NCBI RefSeq assembly: GCF_001695835.1
Contig: NZ_MBSO01000006.1
Coordinates: 62,001 to 126,000, forward strand
DNA length: 64,000 bases
Direction: 5' to 3'
DNA from: Ensifer sp. LC11
GTDB lineage: Bacteria; Pseudomonadota; Alphaproteobacteria; Rhizobiales; Rhizobiaceae
In this document: piece after piece, positions 9,735-17,414 of the stretch
Layout of the letters: every line of letters starts with the position of its first letter
How positions within the stretch are numbered: the stretch's first letter is position 1
Made by a program: the position numbers and the translations under genes
Notes under the pieces: generated by a model
Told to the model about the DNA's origin: nothing
Databases searched by the model: none
Seen by the model: only the letters and a program-made list of their open reading frames with translations

Positions 9735-10652
9735 TCACGATCCCAGTTTGCTGTGCACGGCGGGGCGTCGACCATTGGCCGTGCGCCAGCCGGTCACCTC
9801 GATGCACTGTCGGTCGCCGCACATGACGGTGAAACCGTCCGGCGTGTGCGCCTGAACTTGCCCGGCGAGGCCGACATAGCGAAAGGAATCCGCAAATGTG
9901 CGCGCCACGTCGATATGGATGGGTTTTCCCTCCTGGCGAGCGAAGGCGCCGGGATAAGGCTCCCCGACTGCCCTGATCAGGCGCAGGATGTCCGTTGCTG
10001 GACGCTGCCAATCGATCAGACCGTCCTCCGCCACGCGTTTTGCGCAGTAACTCGCCAGATTGTGGTCTTGCTCGGTCCTCGGCGCCTTTCCTGCCGCCGC
10101 CAGGGCGACGGCTTCCGGAACCATCTCTGCCAGATTGCGCACATGTTTCTCGTAGAGACTGCGCGCCGTCTCGTCTGGAGCGAGGGCGAAAAGTCGCTGC
10201 AGGATGAGGGGGCCGGAATCTGTGCCTTCATCGATCCAGAAGAGCGACGACCCGGTCGTCTTCTCGTCGAGCAGGATTGTCCATGGAATAACCCCCCGTC
10301 CCCGCAGCCGAGGCAGTGCCGACGGGTGAAAGCCGATCACCCCCAGACGGGGGATGGCGCGAAACGCCTGGCGACAAATCTGCGACCAGCCGAGAACCAG
10401 CACAAGGTCCGGCGCGCTGGCACGAACGGCCTCCAGCGTTTCTTCCGCGTTCACATTGGTCGTATGGAAGACCGCGCTCCCGGCTGCCCGTGCCGGCGCG
10501 GTCAAATCGGCAAAATCGGAATGCCGGTCGGCCGCCTCGGGCGGCAACGTGACCACCAGCGACGGCAGCAGCCCTTTCGACAGAAGGGCATCAAGCGCTA
10601 TTCGGGATCCCTCTACGGCACCAACCAAAACAAACCGCATTGTTTTTCTCAA
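9735..10652 (-). CDS. Formyltransferase-family protein (Fmt/sugar N-formyltransferase-like)
   Basis: 305 residues with an N-terminal formyltransferase fold and a C-terminal Fmt-like domain (GLIDWQRPATDILRLIRAVG...YPGAFA). Family members transfer formyl from N10-formyl-tetrahydrofolate to Met-tRNA or to amino groups of nucleotide sugars. The catalytic region reads GVIGFHPSALPRLRGRG: His109 and Asp145 (DEGTDSG) are kept, but the usual asparagine two before the His is Gly107. A subgroup I recall with GFHP in place of NxHP exists, so this may be a family trait and not a defect. The context (CapD, DegT, PIG-L) favours an amino-sugar substrate over tRNA. It is the first gene of a three-gene minus-strand operon. 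Confidence 0.8.
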   Translation of the reverse strand: MRKTMRFVLVGAVEGSRIALDALLSKGLLPSLVVTLPPEAADRHSDFADLTAPARAAGSAVFHTTNVNAEETLEAVRASAPDLVLVLGWSQICRQAFRAIPRLGVIGFHPSALPRLRGRGVIPWTILLDEKTTGSSLFWIDEGTDSGPLILQRLFALAPDETARSLYEKHVRNLAEMVPEAVALAAAGKAPRTEQDHNLASYCAKRVAEDGLIDWQRPATDILRLIRAVGEPYPGAFARQEGKPIHIDVARTFADSFRYVGLAGQVQAHTPDGFTVMCGDRQCIEVTGWRTANGRRPAVHSKLGS

Positions 10653-10713
10653 ATAAAAAGTGTGTCAGAGCGTTATGCACAACCCAGAGCGCAACCAAGG
10701 GGAGAAATAACCC

Positions 10714-10800
10714 ATGTGGGCGATATTAAAGTATTTCAAGTATGATATGCGGGGATGCTATTTCAGACGCGGGCTATACTGCAAGAGAATAATTGCATGA
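10714..10800 (+). CDS. Candidate 28-residue small basic protein
   Basis: Small open frame starting MWAILKYFKYDMRGCYFRRG and rich in aromatic and basic residues, with two cysteines. GGGGAG stands about eight bases before the ATG. It lies in a 420-bp intergenic gap that otherwise shows no gene. No family recognised. The good ribosome site and odd composition make it worth listing, but chance cannot be excluded. Confidence 0.3.
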   Translation: MWAILKYFKYDMRGCYFRRGLYCKRIIA

Positions 10801-10969
10801 TAGTGTCAGCCGTTGTATCGTAAAACCACTGCTTTTCTAGGGCTCAGCTCTCGAAGGCGATTTTTGAGAACGAACAAATTTCAGAAATGATCGCGTCCGA
10901 TGTGCCCTCCGAAATTGAGGCAATGGAAAAAATTGATACCCTAGCGTGCGAAACGCGCAAAGGAGTTTA

Positions 10970-11071
10970 ATGCTTGTGGCAGGCGCAGTGAAACACATCG
11001 TGTGTAGCCCTGCAGTCCAGCCAAGGGAATGCGGAGAAGGCCCCAGCTGCGGCGCAACTTCGGATCCATAG
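10970..11071 (+). CDS. Candidate 33-residue leader ORF ahead of glycosyltransferase
   Basis: Short frame beginning MLVAGAVKHIVCSPAVQPRE, with a strong AAAGGAG ribosome site six bases before its ATG. Its TAG stop ends one base before the ATG of the next glycosyltransferase (11073), which has no clear ribosome site of its own. This layout suggests that translation of the leader delivers ribosomes to the glycosyltransferase. No homologue recognised; it could be a regulatory uORF with no functional peptide. Confidence 0.4.
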   Translation: MLVAGAVKHIVCSPAVQPRECGEGPSCGATSDP

Positions 11072-11072
11072 T

Positions 11073-12158
11073 ATGATATTGCATTTGATCACCAATTTCA
11101 GCGCAAGCGCCGGAGCTGAAACGATGCTTGCGCGCCTGCTCAAGGCTTCATCCGACGAACGCGTCCTGGTCGTGTCGTTGCTCGACGTCTCGGCGCGAAA
11201 CCGCGACCTCGCGGACAACCCGCGCGTCGAGTATGTGGCACTCGGCGCGCGTTCGCTGCCGGCCATCGTTCAGGGCACGATGCGACTTGCCCAAATCATC
11301 CGCCAGGAAAAGCCGAGCGTCATGCTCTGCTGGATGTACCATGCGATGGTGGTCGGAACGGTTGCTGCGAAACTCGCCCGCTGTGCGACGCCGGTGATCT
11401 GGAACGTTCGCCAGTCGCTGGATGACATCGCGTCGCTGTCGAGAAGCTCGCACTTCGCGATCGCTGCCGCCAAAGTGCTCTCCGGTTCTGCATCCGGCAT
11501 TATCTACAACTCGTCCCGGGCGCGCGACATGCACCGTGCCTACGGCTATCGCAACCTGAACTCAGTCGTCATCCCGAACGGCTTTGAAATTCCAGCCGTT
11601 TCCGCCGGACACGAGGCGCCGCCCCGCCGGATTGGCATCGTCGCGCGCTTCCATCCGCAAAAGGATCACGCCACCTTCTTTCGGGCTGCCGCCTCAGTGT
11701 TGCGGACGCATCCGGACACGCGTTTCCTTGCAGCCGGCCGGGGACTGGCCTGGGACAATCCCGAGGTCGTACGGTTGATCGCGGATGCGGGCCTGCCGAG
11801 CGAAGCCATCGACCTGCGGGGCGAGGTGGCGGACATGGAGGATTTCTACCGCAGCATTGACATCCTCGCGCTATCGTCGAGAACGGAGGGCTTTCCCAAC
11901 GTCGTTGCGGAAGCGATGAGCTACGCGAAGATGGTGGTGGCAACCGACGTGGGAGACGCGGCAGAGGTTGCCGGCAGCGCGGGAATTGTCGTGCCTGCGC
12001 GCGACCCGGAAGCCTTCGCCGACGCCATGCGCAAAGTGCTCGACCTTTCGCCGGAAGAATACGCCCGCTATGCCCATCTCGCCCGCGATCGTATCGAAAG
12101 CGAATACACACTGCACAAGATCGAAAGGCGCTACTCGAACTTCCTGAGGAATTTCTGA
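11073..12158 (+). CDS. Glycosyltransferase family 4
   Basis: 361-residue GT-B glycosyltransferase. The N-terminal half starts MILHLITNFSASAGAETMLA. The C-terminal GT4 domain contains IGIVARFHPQKDH and the EX7E motif in SRTEGFPNVVAEAMS, followed by ATDVGDAAEV. It transfers a sugar from a nucleotide donor to a growing lipid-linked repeat unit at the inner face of the membrane. Donor and acceptor are unknown. It is transcribed away from the formyltransferase operon, across a 420-bp gap that includes two candidate small ORFs, and may be coupled to the second of them. Confidence 0.88.
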   Translation: MILHLITNFSASAGAETMLARLLKASSDERVLVVSLLDVSARNRDLADNPRVEYVALGARSLPAIVQGTMRLAQIIRQEKPSVMLCWMYHAMVVGTVAAKLARCATPVIWNVRQSLDDIASLSRSSHFAIAAAKVLSGSASGIIYNSSRARDMHRAYGYRNLNSVVIPNGFEIPAVSAGHEAPPRRIGIVARFHPQKDHATFFRAAASVLRTHPDTRFLAAGRGLAWDNPEVVRLIADAGLPSEAIDLRGEVADMEDFYRSIDILALSSRTEGFPNVVAEAMSYAKMVVATDVGDAAEVAGSAGIVVPARDPEAFADAMRKVLDLSPEEYARYAHLARDRIESEYTLHKIERRYSNFLRNF

Positions 12159-12619
12159 CGTGCCACCGCGCGAACGAAGCGACTGAACAGGATATCAAAG
12201 AAAGAGACAGTTGCCCGCACGAAAAAGAAAACGAGGCCCAGTCCGTACCATCTTCCAGCGCCGAGACATCGCCGCGTTGACCAATGGCAAGCATGTGATA
12301 GCATCGAAACTTTAAAAGACATACTTTCAATTTCTTCAGATATACAATCACGCATTGCAGTTCGCGGCTTAAAATAATCTAATCACAAGCACTTCTTCTG
12401 CGGGCATTTTGACATGCATGTAACCCGAAGAATAACAGACCCGACACCACACACGACTTGCCGAGCCGTCCGTGACAGCAACGGGAAAGGGTCGTGGCGC
12501 CTGCGCGGCGCCACAAGGCAGCACGACCTGGGCCTGGCCGTCAGCGGCGGTCGGATGCTGGATGCGGGCAGGCGTCGGCCGCCTCCTCGGCCGAATGCGC
12601 ACTCCGTCGGGTGGGCATC
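12159..12619. other. Intergenic region with hairpin leader
   Basis: No gene that I can support. AT-rich near 12290-12420, then GC-rich. A perfect 8-bp stem GTGGCGCC/GGCGCCAC with a 5-base loop lies at 12494-12514, about 105 bp before the response-regulator start, and could be a terminator or leader structure. The response-regulator frame stays open back to 12494 but lacks domain features there. Confidence 0.5.
12494..12514. terminator. GC-rich 8-bp hairpin upstream of response regulator
   Basis: GTGGCGCC (12494-12501) and GGCGCCAC (12507-12514) form a perfect stem. No T-run follows on the plus strand. It may be a factor-independent or attenuation-type element, or simply a stable leader hairpin. 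Confidence 0.35.
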
Positions 12620-13279
12620 ATGACGGCACCGATACGCACAGTCATCGTCGACGACCATCCGCTCGTCATTGTTGGCGCCCGGGCAACAATCGCGACGACA
12701 AGCGATATCGTCTGCGTCGGCGCCGCCGCAACCGGCGCCGAGGCGCTTGCGCTCGTCAAGGAGACCTGCCCGGACGTATCGGTTATCGACATCTCCCTTC
12801 CCGACATGAGCGGCCTTTCGCTTGCCGAAGAGATCCTAAGGCAGCAGCTTTCGGCCTATGTGGTGGTGATGACGATCTACCAGGAACGAACCTATGCGCA
12901 GCAGGCGCTTCAGATCGGCGTTAAAGGGTTCATCCAAAAATGCTCCGCCCCCGAACATCTGCTGCTCGCCGTCCGTTCAGTGACGCTCGGCGGCCTGTAT
13001 CTGGATCCGCCAACCGCCCAGGAACTGACCCGCACACCGCCTGGCATTGGATCACGTGCCATGAAGGTGGTCGGCGTGCCCGGACTTACGCGTCGCGAGC
13101 AAGACGTGTTGCGTCTCGTCGCGCTCGGCTATTCCAACAAGGAGATTGGCGCGCGCACGAATGTGAGCGTCAAGTCGATCGAAACCTATAAGGCGCGCGC
13201 AACGGAGAAGCTGCAGCTCCACACGCGGGCGCAAATTGTCCATTTCGCCCTGACCCATGGCTGGATGAGCGCCCTCTAG
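12620..13279 (+). CDS. NarL/FixJ-family response regulator (orphan)
   Basis: 219-residue two-domain regulator. The receiver has the acidic pair D11-D12 (IVDDHP), phospho-acceptor D57 (VIDISLPDMSG), T85 and K105 (GVKGFIQK). The LuxR-type helix-turn-helix is LTRREQDVLRLVALGYSNKEI...SVKSIETYKARATEKL. No histidine kinase is encoded nearby, so its partner lies elsewhere. It sits between two glycosyltransferases and may control polysaccharide synthesis. Start chosen at ATG 12620, where homology to receivers begins at once. Its last codons CTC-TAG-AGC run into a dispersed palindromic repeat. Confidence 0.9.
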   Translation: MTAPIRTVIVDDHPLVIVGARATIATTSDIVCVGAAATGAEALALVKETCPDVSVIDISLPDMSGLSLAEEILRQQLSAYVVVMTIYQERTYAQQALQIGVKGFIQKCSAPEHLLLAVRSVTLGGLYLDPPTAQELTRTPPGIGSRAMKVVGVPGLTRREQDVLRLVALGYSNKEIGARTNVSVKSIETYKARATEKLQLHTRAQIVHFALTHGWMSAL

Positions 13280-13320
13280 AGCGTGGCGTGCACAATAAAC
13301 GCACGGCGCTCCGGCACTTT
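13276..13320. repeat. Sinorhizobium-type intergenic palindromic repeat, copy 1
   Basis: The stretch CTAGAGCGTGGCGTGC...GCACGGCGCTC followed by GGCACTTTGA is, in reverse complement, close to the copy at 31505-31548. It begins inside the stop codon of the response regulator and covers the alternative GTG start (13288) of the next gene, which argues against that start. Confidence 0.65.
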
Positions 13321-13356
13321 GATGACAGGCGGTCAGGCCAAGGCACCGGCAGCGAA

Positions 13357-14505
13357 ATGCCACGCTTGCCGCAGTTGAGACAGGAGCCGCCTTTGCGGAT
13401 TGTGTTTGTGCTATCAGGGCTTGAGGCGGGCGGCGCGGAAAAGGTCGTCAACCTCCTCGCACACCACCGCGCCGCGCGTGGCGACGAGGTCCATGTTCTT
13501 GCTGTCAATGCAGAAAGCCCGGCGACCTACTTTGCCTATGATAAGACGATCCGCGTCGAGGCGCTCGGCAGCGGCACGCCGTTCCGAGTCCTTCGAACCG
13601 CCGAACGTGTCATTCGATTGCGCACGCGACTGCGGGCACTGTCACCCGACGTCGTCATATCGTTCCTGACCAAGATCAACATCATGGTCGTCCTGGCCAC
13701 ACGCGGCCTCGGCCTGCGGGTCGTTCTTTCCGAGCGAAACAACTTCAACACCCAGACCATGAGCCCGCTGTGGCGGCTATCGCGACCGCTGGCCGCCCGA
13801 GTAGCGGATCGGCTGGTGATGCAGACGGCAGAGGCGGTGCAGTCGCTGCCGCCGGACCTGAAAAAGAAGGCCGTCATCATCCCCAATCCGGTCACGCTTC
13901 CACTTGCCAGCACCCGCACGCAAAGCAAGGGCGCGCGGGTGCTGGCCGTCGGGCGTCTGGATAAACAGAAGGGTTTCGATCTGTTGGTCGACGCTTTTGC
14001 GGATGTCGCCAGGCGGAACCCGAAGATAACACTGACCATCTTCGGTGAGGGCCCGGAACGGCGCCCGCTCGAGGAAAAGGTTCGCCATCTCGGCCTGATG
14101 GACCGCATTCGCCTTCCCGGCACGACGAAATCACCGGTCGAATGGGTTGAAGCCGGCGATATCTTCGTCCTCAGCTCCCGCTTCGAGGGTTTTCCCAACG
14201 TGCTGCTAGAGGCGATGTCAGCAGGCCTCGCAAGCATCGCTTTCGATTGTCCCTGGGGGCCCTCGGAAATCATCGACACGCCGACGGTGGGCGTGTTGCT
14301 ACCTCCGGAGAGTGTCGAGCAACTGGCCGCGGCGATAGACCGGTTGGCAGGCGATGCAACGCTCAGACAGCGGATCGGAGCGGCCGGCGCGCGTGCGGTC
14401 GCCTCACGTTACGCAACCTCCTCCGTCCTTCAGCAATGGGACAACGTCATTGCCCCGCCAAGGACCGTTTCCGCCCTGTCCCCGACGGCGCGCCTGACGA
14501 CTTGA
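13357..14505 (+). CDS. Glycosyltransferase family 4
   Basis: About 382-residue GT-B enzyme. The N-terminal motif RIVFVLSGLEAGGAEKVV is the usual donor-side glycine loop of GT4 enzymes. The C-terminal half has VLAVGRLDKQKGFDLLVDAF, FGEGPERRPLE and SRFEGFPNVLLEAMSAG (EX7E), and then FDCPWGPSEII, a sequence typical of galactosyl/N-acetylgalactosaminyl GT4 members, though I would not fix the donor from it. The frame extends back to a GTG at 13288, but that lies inside a repeat, so ATG 13357 is preferred. Likely cytoplasmic-face repeat-unit assembly. Confidence 0.87.
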   Translation: MPRLPQLRQEPPLRIVFVLSGLEAGGAEKVVNLLAHHRAARGDEVHVLAVNAESPATYFAYDKTIRVEALGSGTPFRVLRTAERVIRLRTRLRALSPDVVISFLTKINIMVVLATRGLGLRVVLSERNNFNTQTMSPLWRLSRPLAARVADRLVMQTAEAVQSLPPDLKKKAVIIPNPVTLPLASTRTQSKGARVLAVGRLDKQKGFDLLVDAFADVARRNPKITLTIFGEGPERRPLEEKVRHLGLMDRIRLPGTTKSPVEWVEAGDIFVLSSRFEGFPNVLLEAMSAGLASIAFDCPWGPSEIIDTPTVGVLLPPESVEQLAAAIDRLAGDATLRQRIGAAGARAVASRYATSSVLQQWDNVIAPPRTVSALSPTARLTT

Positions 14506-14553
14506 GACGGCATGCGGCAGCGGATCGTCTCCCGGTCACCGCCACAAGGATGC

Positions 14554-16182
14554 TCAGGGCGAGCCCGGCTTCAGATACAGCGTAGGGGTCCCATACCGAT
14601 CCTTGAAACCAAGGGGAGCGGACTGCACATAGCCATGGCTCAGTGCATAGGCGTGCATGGGCTTTTCCAGCTCTTCCTCAAAACCGAGCAGAAGTGCCGC
14701 TGGCGGGTCCTTATCGAACATTGCTTCAATCGTCGCCGGCGACGCCATCTTGTAGTACTTCGCCAGCTCCGGGTCGGTCATGGCAGCGGTGCGATAGGCG
14801 AATGGCCCCGTAGCAAGCTCGGCATAGACGTCGAGGCCGCCTTCCAGCGGATAGATCGGCGAAAGGGTCGCCACTTTGCCGCTGACACCGGCAGCTTGCA
14901 TCCGCTCCGCAATCGTCATGCCCTGCTCATGCACGCGCATTGTCGCCCATTGCTGCGGATGTGTCGCCTTACCGATGTATTGACCAAGACGCGGCGCGTT
15001 GACGGCGAGCACGACAAGCGCCGCGGCCAGAAGGATCGGCCGCGCCATAGGAAGTGCCCCCGGCCCGAGCGCCTCTAGCAAGAGCGCGAACGCCAGTGGA
15101 ATGCAGACCAGCGGCGGCGCGAAATATTGCGGGAACCCAGGCGTCGGCACGAAACTCAAGGCGACACTGCAGAGCAATACGCCCGCCAGCACCAGCACCT
15201 CGCCGATCCGTGCCTTCGGCTCTGGCGCCGTATTCTCAGCGCGTCGGGCAAAAACCGTCAGTGCGACTGCCAGCAGCGCGGCAAGCGCCACGGCGACAGC
15301 CGGCGCAAACCATATCTCCTGAGCCAGCGCGAGCTTCTGGGCGAGCGACATTGCGCCTCCCTCCCCGTCACCGCTCATCAGCCGCCAATATTGCGGGTGC
15401 GGTCCGGTGTGATAGCGAACCACATGCGCGATAAAGAGCTCAGGGTCCCTGAAGAGATAAGCAAGGATCGGCGCTCCTCCAAGCAGGCCGCCAATCATCA
15501 GTGGACCGGCGACCTGACCGATGCGGTCTTTCAGCTTAAGCGATCGCGGCAATAGGAATGCGGCAACAGCCACGGCGGGTATAAAGGCAACAGCGCTCAA
15601 CTTGAAGCTCACGGCAAGCGCCAGGAAGAAGCCGGCCAATACAGCCAGCGCGGCGCGCCGCCGCTCGTTGCGCAGCGCGAACAGGAAAAGACTGAGGCCG
15701 AGGAAGGCAAACGGCCAGGGCAAGAAATTGTTGGTGGCGCTGACACCCGTCTGCGTCAGGAACAGTTCGTTCACCAAGGAAACAACCACGACACAAACGG
15801 TTGCCCAGCCCGAACGTGTCAGTGCGTGCACGACGCCCGCCACCACCACCGCGAACAGGATCCAGGCGAGGAACACACCCACTCGGCCACTCAGAAGCAG
15901 GTAACTCGGCTCGACAAGCTTGCCGATGCCGTAGAAGTACCATGCGGAGCCCGGCGGATGATTGTAGAAGAAATCACCATAGAGCGCATGGTCGTTTAGC
16001 AGCCGGATCGGGGGAACATACAGTTGCTCGTCCCGCCGCATCTCGAAATTCATGATGCGGAGAAATAAGAAATAAGACACAAACAAGAAGAACAGCGCAG
16101 TCGCAAGATAGTAAAAAAACTCTACAGACCTTCCGCGAACCGAGACTTTTTCCTCGGAAGAAACGTTTGCTGGATATGTCAT
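14554..16182 (-). CDS. Polytopic GT-C glycosyltransferase (GT39/ArnT-like)
   Basis: 542-residue integral membrane protein with about 11-12 hydrophobic segments. Its first periplasmic loop carries MRRDEQLYVPP and NHPPGSAWYFYG, the acidic motif and loop pattern of PMT/ArnT-type GT-C enzymes, which take sugars from polyprenyl-phosphate on the periplasmic side. It is divergent from the rfbF operon, which ends in GtrB- and GtrA-like genes. The three could form a Gtr-type system in which this protein adds the flipped sugar to the polymer. That link is inference from layout. Confidence 0.78.
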   Translation of the reverse strand: MTYPANVSSEEKVSVRGRSVEFFYYLATALFFLFVSYFLFLRIMNFEMRRDEQLYVPPIRLLNDHALYGDFFYNHPPGSAWYFYGIGKLVEPSYLLLSGRVGVFLAWILFAVVVAGVVHALTRSGWATVCVVVVSLVNELFLTQTGVSATNNFLPWPFAFLGLSLFLFALRNERRRAALAVLAGFFLALAVSFKLSAVAFIPAVAVAAFLLPRSLKLKDRIGQVAGPLMIGGLLGGAPILAYLFRDPELFIAHVVRYHTGPHPQYWRLMSGDGEGGAMSLAQKLALAQEIWFAPAVAVALAALLAVALTVFARRAENTAPEPKARIGEVLVLAGVLLCSVALSFVPTPGFPQYFAPPLVCIPLAFALLLEALGPGALPMARPILLAAALVVLAVNAPRLGQYIGKATHPQQWATMRVHEQGMTIAERMQAAGVSGKVATLSPIYPLEGGLDVYAELATGPFAYRTAAMTDPELAKYYKMASPATIEAMFDKDPPAALLLGFEEELEKPMHAYALSHGYVQSAPLGFKDRYGTPTLYLKPGSP

Positions 16183-16586
16183 CTAAAAACTCCGAACAAA
16201 CAATCGACGAAGTATAGAAAGCGGGAAGCGACGCGAACATTGACGGCCGCGCTCTGGCTCGGATCATCAAGCGGGAACGTGACGGCACCGGTGGCGCGTG
16301 GCATACGGGAAAATCCGGACAAGCGCGCAAGGATAAACCTGACACCTAAAAAAGCTTGCGGCCAAGCATAATATAAGGTATTTCTTTTATATTGGTTACT
16401 TAAGATAACGGAAACCCTGGGACTAATCCAGATATATTCCGTAACGCGCAGGCAAACGCCTGCATTTATTGGCGTGCATTTTTATCAGTTATTGAAAACG
16501 ACCTCATCGCGCATTGGATCGCGATTGCCCATGAATAAAACCTAAGACGTCAACAGTATCCCAAACATATATTCTTGGAGACCGCT
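16183..16586. promoter_or_regulatory. Divergent promoter region of GT-C gene and CDP-sugar operon
   Basis: 404 bp, AT-rich at 16360-16440 and 16460-16580. It contains a perfect 6-bp hairpin GCAGGC/GCCTGC (16448-16463) followed by ATTTATT, which could be a terminator-like or regulatory element. No gene seen. Promoters for both directions must lie here, but exact boxes are not assigned. Confidence 0.5.
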
Positions 16587-17411
16587 ATGAAAGTCGTTCT
16601 CTTTGCGGGAGGGCTTGGCTCGCGCCTTGCCGAGGAAACCACGCGTATACCCAAGCCGATGGTCGAGATTGGTGGCAAACCCATCATTCTTCACGTCATG
16701 GACATTTACAGCCATTGGGGACACCGCGACTTCGTCGTGGCCGGCGGCTATAAATGCATGTCCATCAAGAGCTTTTTCCATAACTTCCATCTGTCGACGG
16801 CCGATTTTACTGTCGCGCTTGGAAGCGGCTCGATGGTGCTGCATCCCAATCATCCGCTCGATTGGAATGTTTCGGTGGTGGACACCGGCCTGTCGACAAT
16901 GACGGGAGGCAGGCTTTTGCGCCTGCGTGAGTGGCTCGACAACGAACCCTTCATGGTGACCTATTCGGATGGTGTCGGGAACATCGACATCGAGGCGCTT
17001 CTTGCCTTCCACCGCTCGCACGGACGGCTTGCGACAGTCACGGCGGTCCAGCCCCCGGCGCGCTTCGGCAACCTCGAGATCGAAGGTGACCAGGTCGTCG
17101 AATTCACCGAAAAGGTCCAGAAGAAGGAAACCTGGATCAACGGCGGCTTCTTCGTCTTTGAACCGGGCGTCCTCGACTACATCCCGGGGCTTGCCGAGCC
17201 ACTCGAAATGTCGCCGCTGACCAACCTCGCAAGAGACGGGCAGCTGTTTGCCTACAAGCACCACGGCTTCTGGCATCCGATGGATACGATCCGCGATCGC
17301 GACTACCTGAACGGCCTGTGCGAGAGCGACGATCCGCCGTGGCTGCATTTTGAACGCGACCACATCGCAGCAACGACACCCCCAACGTCTACCCATCACG
17401 TACGGATGTAG
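16587..17411 (+). CDS. rfbF: Glucose-1-phosphate cytidylyltransferase
   Basis: 274-residue nucleotidyltransferase making CDP-glucose from CTP and glucose-1-phosphate. The start shows the pyrophosphorylase signature FAGGLGSRLAEETTRIPKPM, followed by IGGKPIILHVMDIYSHWG, YSDGVGNIDI and WINGGFFVFEPG, all typical of RfbF/DdhA. The true start is ATG 16587, with GGAG seven bases upstream; an in-frame TTG at 16575 is less likely. Three bases separate it from rfbG. It is the first step of the CDP-deoxysugar operon. Confidence 0.96.
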   Translation: MKVVLFAGGLGSRLAEETTRIPKPMVEIGGKPIILHVMDIYSHWGHRDFVVAGGYKCMSIKSFFHNFHLSTADFTVALGSGSMVLHPNHPLDWNVSVVDTGLSTMTGGRLLRLREWLDNEPFMVTYSDGVGNIDIEALLAFHRSHGRLATVTAVQPPARFGNLEIEGDQVVEFTEKVQKKETWINGGFFVFEPGVLDYIPGLAEPLEMSPLTNLARDGQLFAYKHHGFWHPMDTIRDRDYLNGLCESDDPPWLHFERDHIAATTPPTSTHHVRM

Positions 17412-17414
17412 GAC

